From NCBI GenBank assembly GCA_035578905.1, contig JAQJVL010001120.1:62001-126000 (forward strand): a DNA stretch of 64,000 bases. The letters run 5' to 3'. Below, piece after piece: positions 1-12,174 of this stretch. Source of the DNA: Stictocephala bisonia. Lineage: Eukaryota; Arthropoda; Insecta; Hemiptera; Membracidae. The notes beneath the pieces were generated by a model. The model was not told the DNA's origin, did not search any database, and saw only the letters and a list, made by a program, of their open reading frames with translations. The position numbers and the translations under genes were made by a program. Numbering within the stretch: position 1 is the first letter of the stretch; the number at the start of each line of letters is the position of its first letter.

Positions 1-112
1 TATCAAAGATTCATAATAAGTATACTAATAATCAGTTAAGTATAAATAAATATAAAAGAAACAAAGCAATTTAGTAAAAATTATTGCTTTATTAGTTTAA
101 TGACTTGTATAT

Positions 113-1020
113 GTAGGTGGGAGGGTCTATATCACATTACGTCTAGGAGTGGATGGAAAACCATAGTCACTTGGTAAGAGGGCTTTTACCACATTATGTC
201 TAGAGGTGGATGCAGTGCTATTTCCTCCGAACATTCGAGTTGGTGGAAGGGATTTTACCAGCCTATGTCTATGGGTTAGTGGAGGCCTATTACCATCGTA
301 CGTTAGAATTAGTTAGGGGAATTTTACTACCTTAGGTCTAGGGATGTGTGGAGGGCTAGTACCACCTCGCATTAAAGTTGATAAGAGGGCTTTTACTACC
401 TTACGTGTAGGGTGGGTGGAAAGCCATAGCCACCGTACATTAGAGTTGGTGAGAGATATTTTACCTCCTTAGATCTAAGGGTGGGTGGAGGCCTATTACC
501 ACCACTCGTTATAGTTGGTGAGAGGGTTTTTAATACGATAGGTTAAGGGATGGGTAGAGGTCCAATACTACCGTACGTTAGAGTTGGCGAGAGGGCTTTT
601 TTACCACGTTAGGTCTAGGGGTGGCTAGAGGTCCATTACCACCGTACGTTATAGTTGGTGACAGGGTTTTTACCATGTTAGGTTAAAGGGTGGGTAGAGG
701 TCCATTACCACCATTCGTTAGAGTTGGCGAGAGGGTTTTTTACCACGTTAGGTCTAGGGGTGGGTAGAGGTACATAACCATCGTACGTTAGAGTTGGTGA
801 GAGGGTCTTTACCACGTTAGGTCTAGGTGTGGGTGGACCTCCATTACTACCGTACGTTAGAGTTGGTGAGAGGGTGTTTACCACGTTGGGTTTAGGGGTG
901 GGTGGAGGTCCATTACCACCGTACGTTAGAGTTTGTGAGAGGGTTTTTTACCACATTAGGTCTAGGGGTAGGTGGGGTGCTATTATTATCGTAAGTTAAA
1001 GTTGCTGAGAGGGTTGATAA
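113..1020. repeat. 69-bp tandem array, about 13 copies
   Basis: A unit of 69-70 bp recurs with substitutions and small indels. AGGTCTAGGG or AGGTTAAGGG landmarks fall at 611, 680, 750 and 819. Each unit carries a G-rich block (GGGTGGAGG), then CCATTACCACCGTACGTTAG, then GAGAGGGTTTTTACCACG. The first copies are the most diverged. The ACCACCGTACGT core resembles the core of the 36-bp family elsewhere in the window. I see no coding potential. Confidence 0.9.
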
Positions 1021-3185
1021 ACCCTCTAATATACTAATATACTAAATAAAATCTTAGGGAAATATATAACAATACATATCAAGTCACTTATAATCATATT
1101 TTATGGTTCTCTTGCTTCCTAAATAAACGAATATAAAACTAAGTAAAATAAACAATGGGTTTTAATATAAGTTTATTCGCAACATTATTTAATTACATAG
1201 ATTAAATGTTTTTAAAAAATGTAAGAGTTTCTCTCAAAATTAGTTTATATTATCTCATATACACAGCAACAATCATAGTTTCAATTATATCCAAGTTTCA
1301 TGATATTGTTTCAAATTTAATGGTGGCAATCACTAGAACATTGTCCTATGAGAAATACTACCAGCAGAATTAAGCTAAATTTGTTATGATGTTAACATCA
1401 TATATAAATATAGTAATGACAATTAAATGAAATGTTTTATATTATAATCAATAAACAGCAATATCTAGATTTGCAACGAATGTTATGTTTCTTATTATAA
1501 AATTGTAACATGTACACTTCTTTTTGCATATTTTCTAATTTACAATAATATAATTCACTACATTTAGGAATACACTTAAATGGATACCTATTACAATAAT
1601 TACTATGTAGTTTAAGACTTTTACAGGATTAGTTGCTATTTCACCAGGTATATCATAATATTTTAAAATTTACCAAGGAAAAATATTTAATTACAGTTTA
1701 TGTTTGAATAATAATTCATTTAAATATTAATTAAGTCAAATTATATTTTAGCCTATATACATAATTTGACTATGCATTATTGTAGTGTAACTAACAATTC
1801 TACATTAAAAAGAAAGAGTCTGAGTAAAATATTTCAGGATACATAAAAATAAGTATAAAAGTTTTTTTTTACAGAGTAGCATTTTGTTGAATAAAACTTC
1901 TCATTGTGGACGAAATATATAAGTTGTAAAGGTCAGTAATTGGTGAAAATAGTGGTTAAACGTTTTCTCAATTAATTTTTATACTCGAGGGCTTTGCTCT
2001 GAAACAATGCTCTAGAGAAGTTAAATAAAACAACACGTTCAGTGAAATTTACTAAACCAGCTAAGGATATTTGTTTCACATACATTTATTAACCAAATTG
2101 AAATGAGAGCAATTAATAGTTTGTTATTAAAGCTTTGTGAGACGAATACATGTATTTAAAGTGTTACAAAAAATTGTCCTTGTTGTTAAATGTTCCCCAC
2201 CTACATAAGAACGAAAAGGTTTTGTCAACCCCTATTCTAGTTGGTGCATATCTTTTTGTGTCGTTTACAAGAAATAACTCTAGAACGATTTGATTGACTG
2301 ACCTAAAACTTTTCAAACAAAATTAAAATAGCCCTAATAAACTATGATAAAAAAACGAATATCTTATTTTTAACGTTATTAAAATGAAAACCTATCAAAC
2401 ATTATATAAATGAAATATTTAAAGACTACTCAGAAGATGTTTTTTTTTTTTTTTTTAATATAAAGAATCGTATGTACAATATTTTTTAAAATTTCTAAAC
2501 ATTAAGCGTTGATATTTTGCTGTAAATTGGGAATAGTAATTCGAATAAACTGTAGGGATTAAACGCATTGTGTGCAGGAAACATTGGTGTCCAAGAAGTC
2601 ACTTAGACGTATCGACAGGTTCGCATGTTACACTGAATGTAAAAATAATCAGTAACAATGACCTATATCTTTTATAAATTTTCGTATTGAGATTTTCTGT
2701 ATTAAGGGAATTTAAAATAATGCGTATTATAAATCTTAAAGAAGGTATTTTTTTATGTTGTAGATGGAGAAGAATTTGTGTTTTTTCTCAGTTTGGTTAT
2801 CTTCCGGAATGATAAACATATGAGGACATCTTAAATATGTTTCTCAGAAGGAGGTGTAAAATCAATCCTGAAACTCCGCACAGGTAAGCCGCTTACTCAC
2901 AACTTCAGCCAAGTTAAACTGACATAGCAATCAATACGTGTTGTCAGCTCATTCAACAGATTCCTAACTTAAAAAAAAAAATGTTTAGTCAGATTAAATG
3001 AAATAAATATAAATCTTAAGGTTCGTTATAAGTTTAATGTATACGTATCCATTTTTAACTATGTAATATGACTAATATTGGTAATATTAAAATACAGTAA
3101 TAAAGAAATCACAGTAAAATAAAAATAACACTATTTTATATTATGTTTGTTTTAGGAAATGTAATTAAGTAAAATCTACTTTTTT
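1021..3185. other. AT-rich stretch, no gene seen
   Basis: The sequence is rich in A/T runs, including a T-run near 2442-2457, and stops are frequent in all frames. I recognise no repeat unit, RNA gene or coding relic. Confidence 0.6.
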
Positions 3186-3400
3186 TATAAATAAAAAGAA
3201 GATGCCGATATCCTCCTTAACCTTACTCTGTCCATCCCTCAAAGACTATTGATCTGTGCGAGGAACTTAATCAGATCAGTACAGTAGAAGGTGAATATTA
3301 CTGATAAATCCTCCAGTCTATGCCAGATTCAAACCAGCGCCATCTCTAACCCAAGCTCAAAGTCCTGACGCCTTAGACCACTCGGCCACCGGCTCCCCCA
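3186..3400 (-). mobile_element. tRNA-headed SINE candidate (Leu/Ser-type head)
   Basis: Read on the minus strand, the head carries a good A box (GGCCGAGTGGTCTAAGG, complement of 3371-3387) and a B box (GGTTTGAATCT, complement of 3325-3335). The spacing and the long variable segment between them fit a type II (Leu/Ser) tRNA. A roughly 120-bp unrelated body follows, and then a short A/T-rich tail near 3182-3200. The anticodon arm pairs only with G-T wobbles, so this is a tRNA-derived retroposon or tRNA pseudogene, not a working tRNA. I did not find target-site duplications. Confidence 0.5.
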
Positions 3401-3979
3401 ACATAGACTTTACAAACATGTTATCTTTGCAGATATAGTAATACGATATAAGTGCCCGTGGTACAACATAAACGTTTCAGAATATATGTACAAAATGTAT
3501 AGAGATATTATGGTGATCTGTTATGTTAAACAACTAATACCCTCGTCACATCATATGAATTCATACCTCTTTGTAAGCTCCTTTGGTCTGGGGATGATAA
3601 ATGTGGTTTTTGGAAGCTAACCACTAGAATATGTTTTGTAATTTTACTGTAATAACTTCTTGTTATGTAAGCTGACTTTTACTTTCATTTCTATTCAGAC
3701 GTAGTACGGCAGCAAATATTTTTACTCAATAATCTAAAAACAGTAACGAGCCTAAATATGTGTCCTGGTCTGTATCTGGATTTCAATATTATTCCATTTC
3801 TTATAAACTTGTAAACGATAACACGAATTTCAAATTCTCAATCAAACCAAATATAGGGGTGTTGGGTTTTAAACTATTGAAATGACAACTAGCAATTTCT
3901 ATTGATAAAATATCATCAGCTAATTTTTCGTTTATGAAAAAAAAACAAGTTAGTTTAAAATTGCCTATTTATAAATCTG
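3401..3979. other. AT-rich stretch, no gene seen
   Basis: I recognise no coding relic, repeat unit or RNA motif here. Confidence 0.6.
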
Positions 3980-4306
3980 TTAAAATATATGTAAAACTGA
4001 ATATTTATTAATATAACAAACCATGTTTCCCTTATATATTTCAAAAAGGGGAAGCCCTTTATTATAGCTGTTTAGATTCACGTCCTCCAATCGAAGAGTA
4101 AAAAATAGTGCCAGCGGTCTGCCAATTACAGAACATACGTTGACGACGTATGTTCTGGAAGAAGTTGAAAATGTCCATTTCTTCAGTTCTACCATATGAA
4201 AAACATATAACGGTACATTCTCTCTGAGAACATTTCTCACGCGGAAGGTTTCAAATTCAAATAAAACATCAAATTTAATGATTTTGGGATTTGAAGACAA
4301 TAACAT
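3980..4306 (-). other. Unassigned 108-codon open frame
   Basis: This is the longest open frame in the window that is not created by a tandem repeat. From its first ATG it encodes 108 residues. I recognise no domain, signal peptide or catalytic motif. The product is rich in Phe, Leu, Val and Asn. A perfect 11-bp inverted repeat lies inside it (4130-4156), which is more typical of non-coding DNA. No splice-flanked neighbours or promoter are evident. It could be an exon, an old transposon fragment or chance. I do not claim it is expressed. Confidence 0.15.
4130..4156. repeat. Perfect 11-bp inverted repeat, 5-nt loop
   Basis: AGAACATACGT (4130-4140) pairs exactly with ACGTATGTTCT (4146-4156) around the loop TGACG. 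It is not followed by a T-run, and rho-independent terminators are not expected in a eukaryote. Confidence 0.85.
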
Positions 4307-4859
4307 TTGGCATGGTTTCAGTTTTGGATCTTTAAACAATTAGGGTAATATTAGGATACACTCGTTATTGACAGTCTCGTATTTTATATGTATGTTAAAC
4401 TGTATTTAATTTTGTTTCAACGTTATTGTTATCATTGCTTTAGTAATCATAAACTAATTTAGAATGTTTTTAATTCAATTATTTGTCTTTGAAACTTCGC
4501 ATAAAATAAATTATGTTCGTACTATCCGTAATTGGGTATCTGAAGAGTTAGATAAAATAGCAATATTTAACTTCTTGACGAACAATTGGAATCGATAAAT
4601 TATCTAAGAAAACTGAGACTTCATTTTTATGCAGGTCACGGAAGATATAACAGACCCAATTTTACAGGGGAAGATAAGGTGTCAAGTAACAGGCATGTTA
4701 CATTTTGGTTGAATTTGTGTTGATTGGAAATGAGGCTTAACATTTTAAAAGAATATTTTGTATTTATTTTCTATTGAACACTCTTATATAAAATTATAAA
4801 TTAGGGATAAAGTAGAAATTAGCTAACCAAACATGTCCAATAATCTAAAAATACTGTAT

Positions 4860-5030
4860 TTCTCTCATTTTAAGTTTTTTGAACGTTACTTCTGTACGAG
4901 TATGCGTGAACGTGTGAGTCAATACAAATGTGCATGAAAAGTGGGTGGGAGAATACCATAACGTGTAAGCGAAGTTAGGTGGTTTATGGGTGAGCAGGTG
5001 GGTTAATAACACTGTCCGTGCATTAGAGAG
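4860..5030. repeat. Degenerate G-rich minisatellite remnant
   Basis: Short blocks such as GTGAGTCAATAC, AGTGGGTGGGAGAATACC and GGGTGAGCAGGTGGGTTAATAAC resemble decayed copies of the G-strand of the 36-bp family (AATACCACTGTACGTGTATG plus GGGTGGG). Spacing is irregular and no exact period survives. Confidence 0.4.
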
Positions 5031-5394
5031 CAGGAGGACATACAGCTGTCTGTACACAGATTGCTCTTTGTATGGGACACACTATACTTTTCACCTACAA
5101 GAACTCCGTCAACTGCTTCGTGCGTGTTGGGTGTCGTAATGGACAAAGACCGAAGACAGATTCAATAACTATCATCCTAACAAAAGACAGTTGCAGGTGC
5201 TAAATCACGTTTGCATGTTCTCTTTTTACATCATCATTGTAAGTAATTAAATTAACCAAAAATTATCACGTTGTTTAGTTAAACTTGTTAAAATTTACAA
5301 TTTAAGGATAACGGATGGATAAAATATCTATAATTTATCATGGCTTCTAAACAAGTAGATACTATGTAGCTAGATAAGTTGATTTTGGGCTATC
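5031..5394. other. Intergenic stretch, no gene seen
   Basis: I see no coding or repeat signal beyond AT-rich sequence. Confidence 0.5.
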
Positions 5395-5575
5395 CAATCA
5401 GGGCAGAGGCTACTTAAATAAAAATGGGTGGCTTCCCAGGTAGATAAGTATATAATTATGTACATCAGTGTCTAATCAAACTCATCAAGACTTGAAAGTT
5501 CAGGTTAAGTAGAAGTTGTCTTCTTAGTCTCAACTTCACCTGATTAAATAAAGAAGTTTTCATTCATTTATTCAT
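5395..5575 (+). mobile_element. Retroposon 3' end, copy a
   Basis: The 3' part holds a stem-loop whose outer arms are CAGGTTAAGT (5501-5510) and CAACTTCACCTG (5531-5542). An AAATAAAG signal follows at 5546-5553, then a CATTCATTTATTCAT tail. The same arrangement occurs near 13103, 17058 and, on the minus strand, 56969. This fits a common SINE or LINE 3' end. The inner stem is degenerate in this copy, and the 5' boundary is a guess. Confidence 0.45.
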
Positions 5576-6020
5576 ACAAAATTAATAAAATAGTAGTCAT
5601 GATTACATGGCATTTTCACTGTAAAAAAATTTAAGATATAGATACTATTAACACTATTAGATTATTTAGGTTAGTACAATTATGACCTAACCTAATTTGG
5701 ACCAGTTCAACACTTACAGAACATAATTTGGACCAGTTTAACACTCACAATTAAAAAAATATGTAATTAAATAATGTCATGTAATTAGTTTTTTTTAATA
5801 AATTAAAACACCTTAACATAAGAAAGCTAAAATAGAGAGAGACGAACTTTTAACGAAAGTTGCAAAGAAACTAATGCTTTATGGAAACGGAACGTTTAAA
5901 TAAACATTTTCAATCCTGATGTACTAAAACGTAAAATATAATTTTAAATTATAGTACTCTTAAACTGTACGGATATGTAGTTTTTTATATAATAATTCGG
6001 CAGGAACATAAAACTGTACT
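5576..6020. other. AT-rich stretch, no gene seen
   Basis: It contains a short local duplication (CAGTTCAACACTTACA versus CAGTTTAACACTCACA near 5702-5750). I see nothing else. Confidence 0.5.
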
Positions 6021-6875
6021 ACTGTATACCACTGTACGTGTAAGTGCAGGTGGTTGAATACTACATATATTGATGGGTTAGGGGTGACAACTATTAAAGG
6101 TGTATGGGTGGGTGGGTGGCTCAATACCACTGTAAGTGTATGTGCAGGTCGTTAAGTACTACATGTATTAGTGAGTTGGTGTTGACAACTATTAAAGGTG
6201 TATGGGTGGGTGGGTGAATCAATACCACTGTAAGTGTATGTGCAGGTGGTTGAGTACTATGTGTATGGGTGAGTTGGGGGTGACAACTATTATAGGTGGG
6301 TGGTGGGTTAATACCACTGTAATTGTATGTGCAGGTGGTTGAGTACTACATGTATTGGTGGGTAGGGGTTGACAATTATTAAAGGTGTATATGTGGGTGG
6401 GTGGGTCAATACCACTGTAAGTGTATGTGCAGGTGGTTAAGTAATACATGTATTGGTGGGTTGGGGGTGACAACTATTAAAGGTGTATGGGTGGGTGGGT
6501 GGGTCAATACCACTGTAATTGTATGTGCAGGTGGTTGAGTAATACATGTATTGGTGGGTAGGGGTTGACAACTATTAAAGGTGTATGGGTGGGTGGGTGG
6601 GTCAATACCACTGTAATTGTATGTGCAGGTGGTTGAGTAATACATGTATTGGTGGGTAGGGGTTGACAATTATTAAAGGTGTATATGTGGGTGGGTGGGT
6701 CAATACCACTGTAATTGTATGTGCATGTGGTTTAGTAATACATGTATTGGTGGGTTGGGGGTGACAACTATTAAAGGTGTATGGGTGGGTGGGTGATTCA
6801 ATACCAGAGTCAATACCACTGTAAGTGTATGTGCAGGTGGTTAAGTATTACGTGAATTGGTGGGTTGGTGGAAAC
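6021..6875. repeat. 98-bp tandem array, about 9 copies, G-quadruplex motif in units
   Basis: TCAATACCACTGTAA landmarks recur at 6121, 6219, 6406, 6504, 6602 and 6700, which gives a 98-bp period (one 89-bp unit). Each unit joins AATACCACTGTAAGTGTATG to GTGCAGGTGGTTGAGTA, CATGTATTGGTGGG, GACAACTATTAAAGGTGTAT and a run of GGGT repeats. Several units contain GGGTGGGTGGGTGGG (for example 6489-6503 and 6587-6601). The first unit has ACTGTACGTGTA (6031-6042), shared with the 36-bp and 47-bp families. Open frames crossing it on the minus strand are products of the repeat. Confidence 0.92.
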
Positions 6876-9800
6876 ATAACATTGTTTCCACCGGTCAAAA
6901 TTATGTAAACAAAAAATGTCCTCGCTAATTGAAATTGTCATATTAAGAATATTGGTGAACTGAAACCTCACTCTCATTAAACGCATGTAGAGATTATTTA
7001 TTGCACCAAACTTAATTACTTGCTATCGATAAACTCTTTATTTTTATCTTCTAAATATGATTCGCCAGAAAAGTACTTTAAATTAATTTTATGGTAAAAA
7101 GGCCTTTGCAATAAGTCGTTTTTTTGCGAAATACACAACACCCTTAATAATCCTACAGAAATACATCTTATTTGAACTCCCGAAATCCCCCGATTAATTG
7201 ATTATTTGAATTTAAATAGGATAAACATAGCTCCTCACTCAGAGCACAAATTTGAAAACTGTAAGAACTTTTAAAACAGAACAAAAACAGTAAGAATAGT
7301 GATTCAGTAAGCAATTGTGGCCTCATTTACACACATACAGAGGAAATTAATTAATCCAGTTTTACTTAGCTGGTATGTTTGGTAAGAGAAAATAGTATAA
7401 CACTAATACACATAATTTTAAATAGGCTCTCTAATGGGATGAACAACAATAAAAAGTAATATTTTATAATTTTATGTATGTAACAATTATGACTTTTTTC
7501 AACTAAAATTATCTTTTATAACAAAATCAGTGTAAATTTTATATGAAGGGTAATATTGAATCCACTTTTAAAGACATTATTTATTTACATTGATTTGTTA
7601 TATTTATTGATTTAAATAAATTTAAAAAATAAGTAATTCAATGCGTGTAAGATATAATTAAATAACAAAAGTAATACAAGCTATAAAACATTTTAAACTG
7701 TAAAATATACTCATAGAGACAGGGTTAAGCAGTAAACAGTCCCTATTTTATAAGTTTAATTGTAAGTTTTTTTTTTTTTTTTAATAAATGATTTACCTAT
7801 TACACAAGAATTAACTAAAACACAACTTTGACTATAAAAGTCTGCATGATTATTTGGTAGAATTGACAAAAAAACTATCAACTTAATATTTGGTGCACAA
7901 TTTGTAAATGAAGAGAACAACACGAATTAAGAGAAATCAAGGATGAAACAGATACCATTTCATTCATATGTCAAATTTACCACTGTTAATATTCACTGTT
8001 TAAAGTTTTTATGACAAGTTTATTTTTTGAAGGGATGTATAACGAAATTAAAGATGAGTTCCTAAAAAATAAAGATGAACCTAAATCTTGTTAATTTTAT
8101 TGTTATCTTATCTTCTTACTTGTATCATGAAATATATTAATTTTTCACGATATCGCTGTCTTCTGAAACACTTTTTTAGATATATTTAATTGGTTTTTAT
8201 CAAAACTTGTTAAAATAATAACTTAAACCATTATCAATAAGCTACATTTTTAATTATAATTTATTAATGCACAAAACTATGCACATCATTATTTTAGTTT
8301 GTATTTAATTATAATAATTATCATAAGTTGTCAGAATATACGATGTATAATAGCTGTTTTAATTTATTTTAGTTTTGTGTGCAGTAAAAAAATAGTATTA
8401 AAATAATTATTGAACACCTTTGAATAGATTTTTGTGGTGTTACGAACTAATATACTATACAAAATAAGTACCTCAATTATTTTCGGTAGAGTATTAATTG
8501 TCAATAAGATATATTTAAATAGTTTAGTAAATACTTTGTAGGTTTCAAAAAAATACTCTAAATTTTGTATTTTGGTGAGTTAAATTAATTTTAAAAAGTA
8601 AAATTAGTCATGACATTTTAACAATGTTTAATACCTGCAAACAAATATGCTTAATTAAATCCATAAAATGATAGTATTTGAATAGTATTTAAGCACAAAA
8701 AAATCTACTTTTTAAACATTTATTTACCATGTTATAGTGATTTATTAAACTATAATCTTTTATTACAGCAAAATCGTAAATATTTTTTTAAACATATATC
8801 AGAGGAATTGTAATAAAAGCTGCGTAAACCAGAGAAAAATATTTACAGTTTGACAGGTTCCAATATAAAAAGTCACGACGAGGCAGGAATACAAAATGTA
8901 GAGATTGTTAAACAAGCACGGAAGCAATAACTCTTTAAGGAGTGTAATGAAACACAGCCTGGAGGTTTTTTAACGATTGTGTTCATATTATTTTAAAATA
9001 AAAAAAACATAACTAATATTGATTAAATTTAAAAGGTTGGATTAGTCTAATTGTCCAATAAAATAAAAATAGCGTACACTAAATACAATTGATTTTGAAA
9101 GAAATTAGCCTTTAAAAATATATTTTCATTGTTACATCTTGATGTAATTATTATATTCATCAAGTAGTAATGTTTAATATGACAAAATATATAGAAATGT
9201 ATTATATATAGAGGTCACTCTTTGTTTTCAATACGTTATTCCTAGCATTTCTTACAATACTCTATAGAAAATGATATATCTTTATAATAATTAGAAATAT
9301 GTTACAATATAAGTAGCTGTTTGCACAGTAAACAAGTAATCAATATTCAATGGGTGTTGTATGGTAATCCTAGCTCATTATGTTTGGCAAATTCAACCTG
9401 TTAAGTAACGCTAGACAACTAAGCCATCGTTAAGTTTACATTAGGCTTGGTGATGTTGTTGTAGTGCTGTACTGAGATATAAGATTAGACTCCTTCAGCT
9501 TTACTGGTGTTAACGTCACCTTTATTTATTCTGATACAATATTACAATTAATTTACGAATTGCAACTGAACACAGAACATTCAATAACAATCAACTTTGA
9601 CTCATGATGTAATGGAAGACTCCTTTACATAAACACAAAATCATGCCAATGTTGTGAGACAGAAAACTGACTCAGATAGAAGGATGTATTCACAATGTTA
9701 CAACAAAAATTTGAATTATAAAATTTTTTGATATAAAAATAATTTAGTTAACACAGATATTTTAGATGAAGAAAACGCTGTAACTCAAAACGGAAACTAG

Positions 9801-10105
9801 ATGAAAAAATTCAGAGTTAAGTCAACGGAGGTAAACAAAAAAACTTAAATCAAGTATAAGGGTAAATATTTATATAATATAATGACCCTCATTTCACAAT
9901 ATAACCATAAAGCGCTTATTATTTCTAAACAACAAATATAACCATTTAGATAACTACAGAAAAGTATAAATAGTTGCCATAACCCCAATTAATACGTTCG
10001 CTGCCAGTAGCAAACATGGTCAAAACTTTGCTTGGAATTGAACACAGGTACAATAATAAAATACCAAATAATTAACAGAAAATCCCTTGGAGATACACTT
10101 GGGCT
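6876..10105. other. AT-rich stretch, no gene seen
   Basis: Over 3 kb of A/T-rich sequence with frequent stops and short homopolymer runs (for example the T-run at 7769-7782). I recognise no coding relic, tandem array or RNA gene. Confidence 0.55.
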
Positions 10106-10560
10106 CTAGCTAAAGAAAAAAGGAAGGCGGGAACACTTGAGATGAGACACGTGTGACTTCTGGAATACCCTGCTAGACTTAGGGTGTACTAGTAAGGCAT
10201 GGGCAGGACAAAGGACGTCTGGATGAGGTAGGGACCTGACCATCTTAAAAACAACTTCGCAACCCTTTTCTCCATGGCCGAACTGACCATATGAGCTTGA
10301 CAACAAATAAAATCCCTCACCTGGAAAGGATTGTTCCTACGACCCCGGTTGCCCAGCCTCCTCACGCACTCTCTAGACCGAACAAGATTGCGTCTGGCAG
10401 CCTCTCGTACAAAACAGAAAGCTGGCAGACAATCAGAAAGACTCCAAGTGTTAGACAAAGGATTGTTCGGAGGACATACAAAACGAGATTTTAAGCAGAA
10501 TTAAAAGCCAGCTGGAGCCAAGAAAAGATTTCATTCCAGGTATGTTGCTTAGAATAATAG
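10106..10560 (-). pseudogene. Gypsy-type integrase C-terminal fragment, broken
   Basis: The minus strand reads as the end of a Ty3/Gypsy-like Pol polyprotein. A basic helix segment (AARRNLVRSRECVRRLGNRG) leads into NPFQVRDFI, matching the family's 'FQVGD' strand. Then come AKLFLRWSGPYLI, matching the 'KLxPRWSGPY' signature of the integrase C-terminal domain, and HPKSSRVFQKSHVSHLK, matching the terminal 'HVSQLK'. The frame changes between the 'RWSGPY' part (10189-10458) and the 'HVSHLK' part (10106-10190), so it is frameshifted. A weaker match near 10500-10560 fits the segment before the basic helix. No catalytic core, reverse transcriptase or LTR lies beside it. It is more GC-rich than its surroundings. 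Its relation to the two solo LTRs in this window is unknown. The family assignment is from memory of motifs. Confidence 0.72.
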
Positions 10561-11099
10561 AAAGCAATAAGAGCCGATCTAAGATTGCGATCTCTTTACT
10601 TAATTTTACTCTCTGTAGTTTTTCTACGCCATTCTTTAAATGTCTTGTGAGTAAACAATGCAACACAATAAGATAATATAAAATATTATATATATTAATA
10701 AATTATTAGCATACGTTGTTTAAATATGGATTTAGAAGGAGTAAGGTATTCTAACTCAAAGCACTTTTGTACAGAAAATAGTAGACTTGATCAATAGTAT
10801 TACTAGACACAATTTATATGCATAAATAAATATATAATGAACGTATTAAACGGAGTAAATAAAGCGAAGCCTAATACTGCATTAAATTATCACTACACAA
10901 AACCTTTAAGATAATTAACTGTTGTAAAAAAAAAAAACTAAATATCACAATTGCGAATAGCAAATTTGACAATGTGCGGGGAACTAAATCGTGATATCGT
11001 GATATACTTATGAGATATGCAGATATTTGTGGTAAACTAGACCTGAATATGAAATATATTTCAATATTACGCATACTAGACGTAGGACATACGGTAATC
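10561..11099. other. AT-rich stretch, no gene seen
   Basis: Nothing recognisable beyond an A-run near 10927-10937. Confidence 0.5.
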
Positions 11100-11140
11100 T
11101 ACGTTCCTGCTATGTAATTAATAAACACAGCAGGAACGTA
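11100..11140. repeat. Perfect 12-bp inverted repeat, 17-nt loop
   Basis: TACGTTCCTGCT (11100-11111) is exactly complementary to AGCAGGAACGTA (11129-11140). The arms are GC-richer than their surroundings. The role is unknown. Confidence 0.85.
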
Positions 11141-12109
11141 ATTGGAATACATAGCATCACAAACCAATTTTCTCGAAACGTATACAAACATACAACAAAA
11201 CATTAGTTGTATGTTTTGGAAAGCAATCGTATCATCGGTAGGCACTCGTTATTGGGTATGGGCCATATAAATAGAATGGCAGCAAATGATCATCTATGAA
11301 TTAAAATTTATGAAGAAATTTCATAAAAATAAATTTTGTATACACCATAATTTATTTTAAAAATTTAAATAGTAACATTGTCAAACGGATGATAACATAA
11401 TAAAATGTTATTTTCAGAAAAAAACATTTTTCTCTAATATGTGCTGAAATAGTTAAGTACTAAAATATGTATTAAATCTATATATTCTGAAGATAATGCT
11501 TGTTATATAAGATAGCATTAAGTTTAAAATAAACATTTATAAAATGACTAATGTTTATTCAAATCATAAATCTTGTTATGAATTTTAATTTTTATTAGTA
11601 AAGTACATAAATGCAGTTTACATAGTAATAGGGTACATTAAACATATTACAATTACTAATATACATCATAAACATTATTAGTAAAATATTGAATTTATAT
11701 TGCATTTCAAATGCAATAAGTATTTTCGTACTTAAAATTGTACTACAGTTAGCTAATTCATATAATTTCGATTATTATTTAATGTCCTTAGTATTAATAT
11801 TACATTATACTTCATTAAAGGTGTAATTGTTTGAGAGATATGTTGAAGAAAAAGATTTGGTAATGTATGCACAAACCGATAAAAACTTTATTTATTGAAA
11901 TTATTAATAATATACTACCGTAAAGGAGAGTATAAAGTAACACTAAAAATATATTTCATTGTAAGTGATAGTAATAATAAATTAAAAATGTATATATAGC
12001 AACATAAGTACTATTTAGTAATATATCTAAGAATTTATATATTAGCAGTAGTACTTCTTTGATAAGTCTTTTTAAAACTGTACTTTGAAAGTGTTGGCAT
12101 TTTCTACTA

Positions 12110-12112
<3 letters not shown>
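11141..12112. other. AT-rich stretch, no gene seen
   Basis: Very A/T-rich sequence with no recognisable gene or repeat unit. Confidence 0.55.

Positions 12113-12171
<59 letters not shown>
12113..12171. repeat. (TA)n microsatellite
   Basis: About 29 uninterrupted TA dinucleotides. Confidence 0.98.

Positions 12172-12174
<3 letters not shown>

Noticed and set aside
6219..6669. 84- and 87-codon frames encoding Thr/Pro/His-rich repeats
   Set aside because: Both lie in the 98-bp tandem array and simply translate it.
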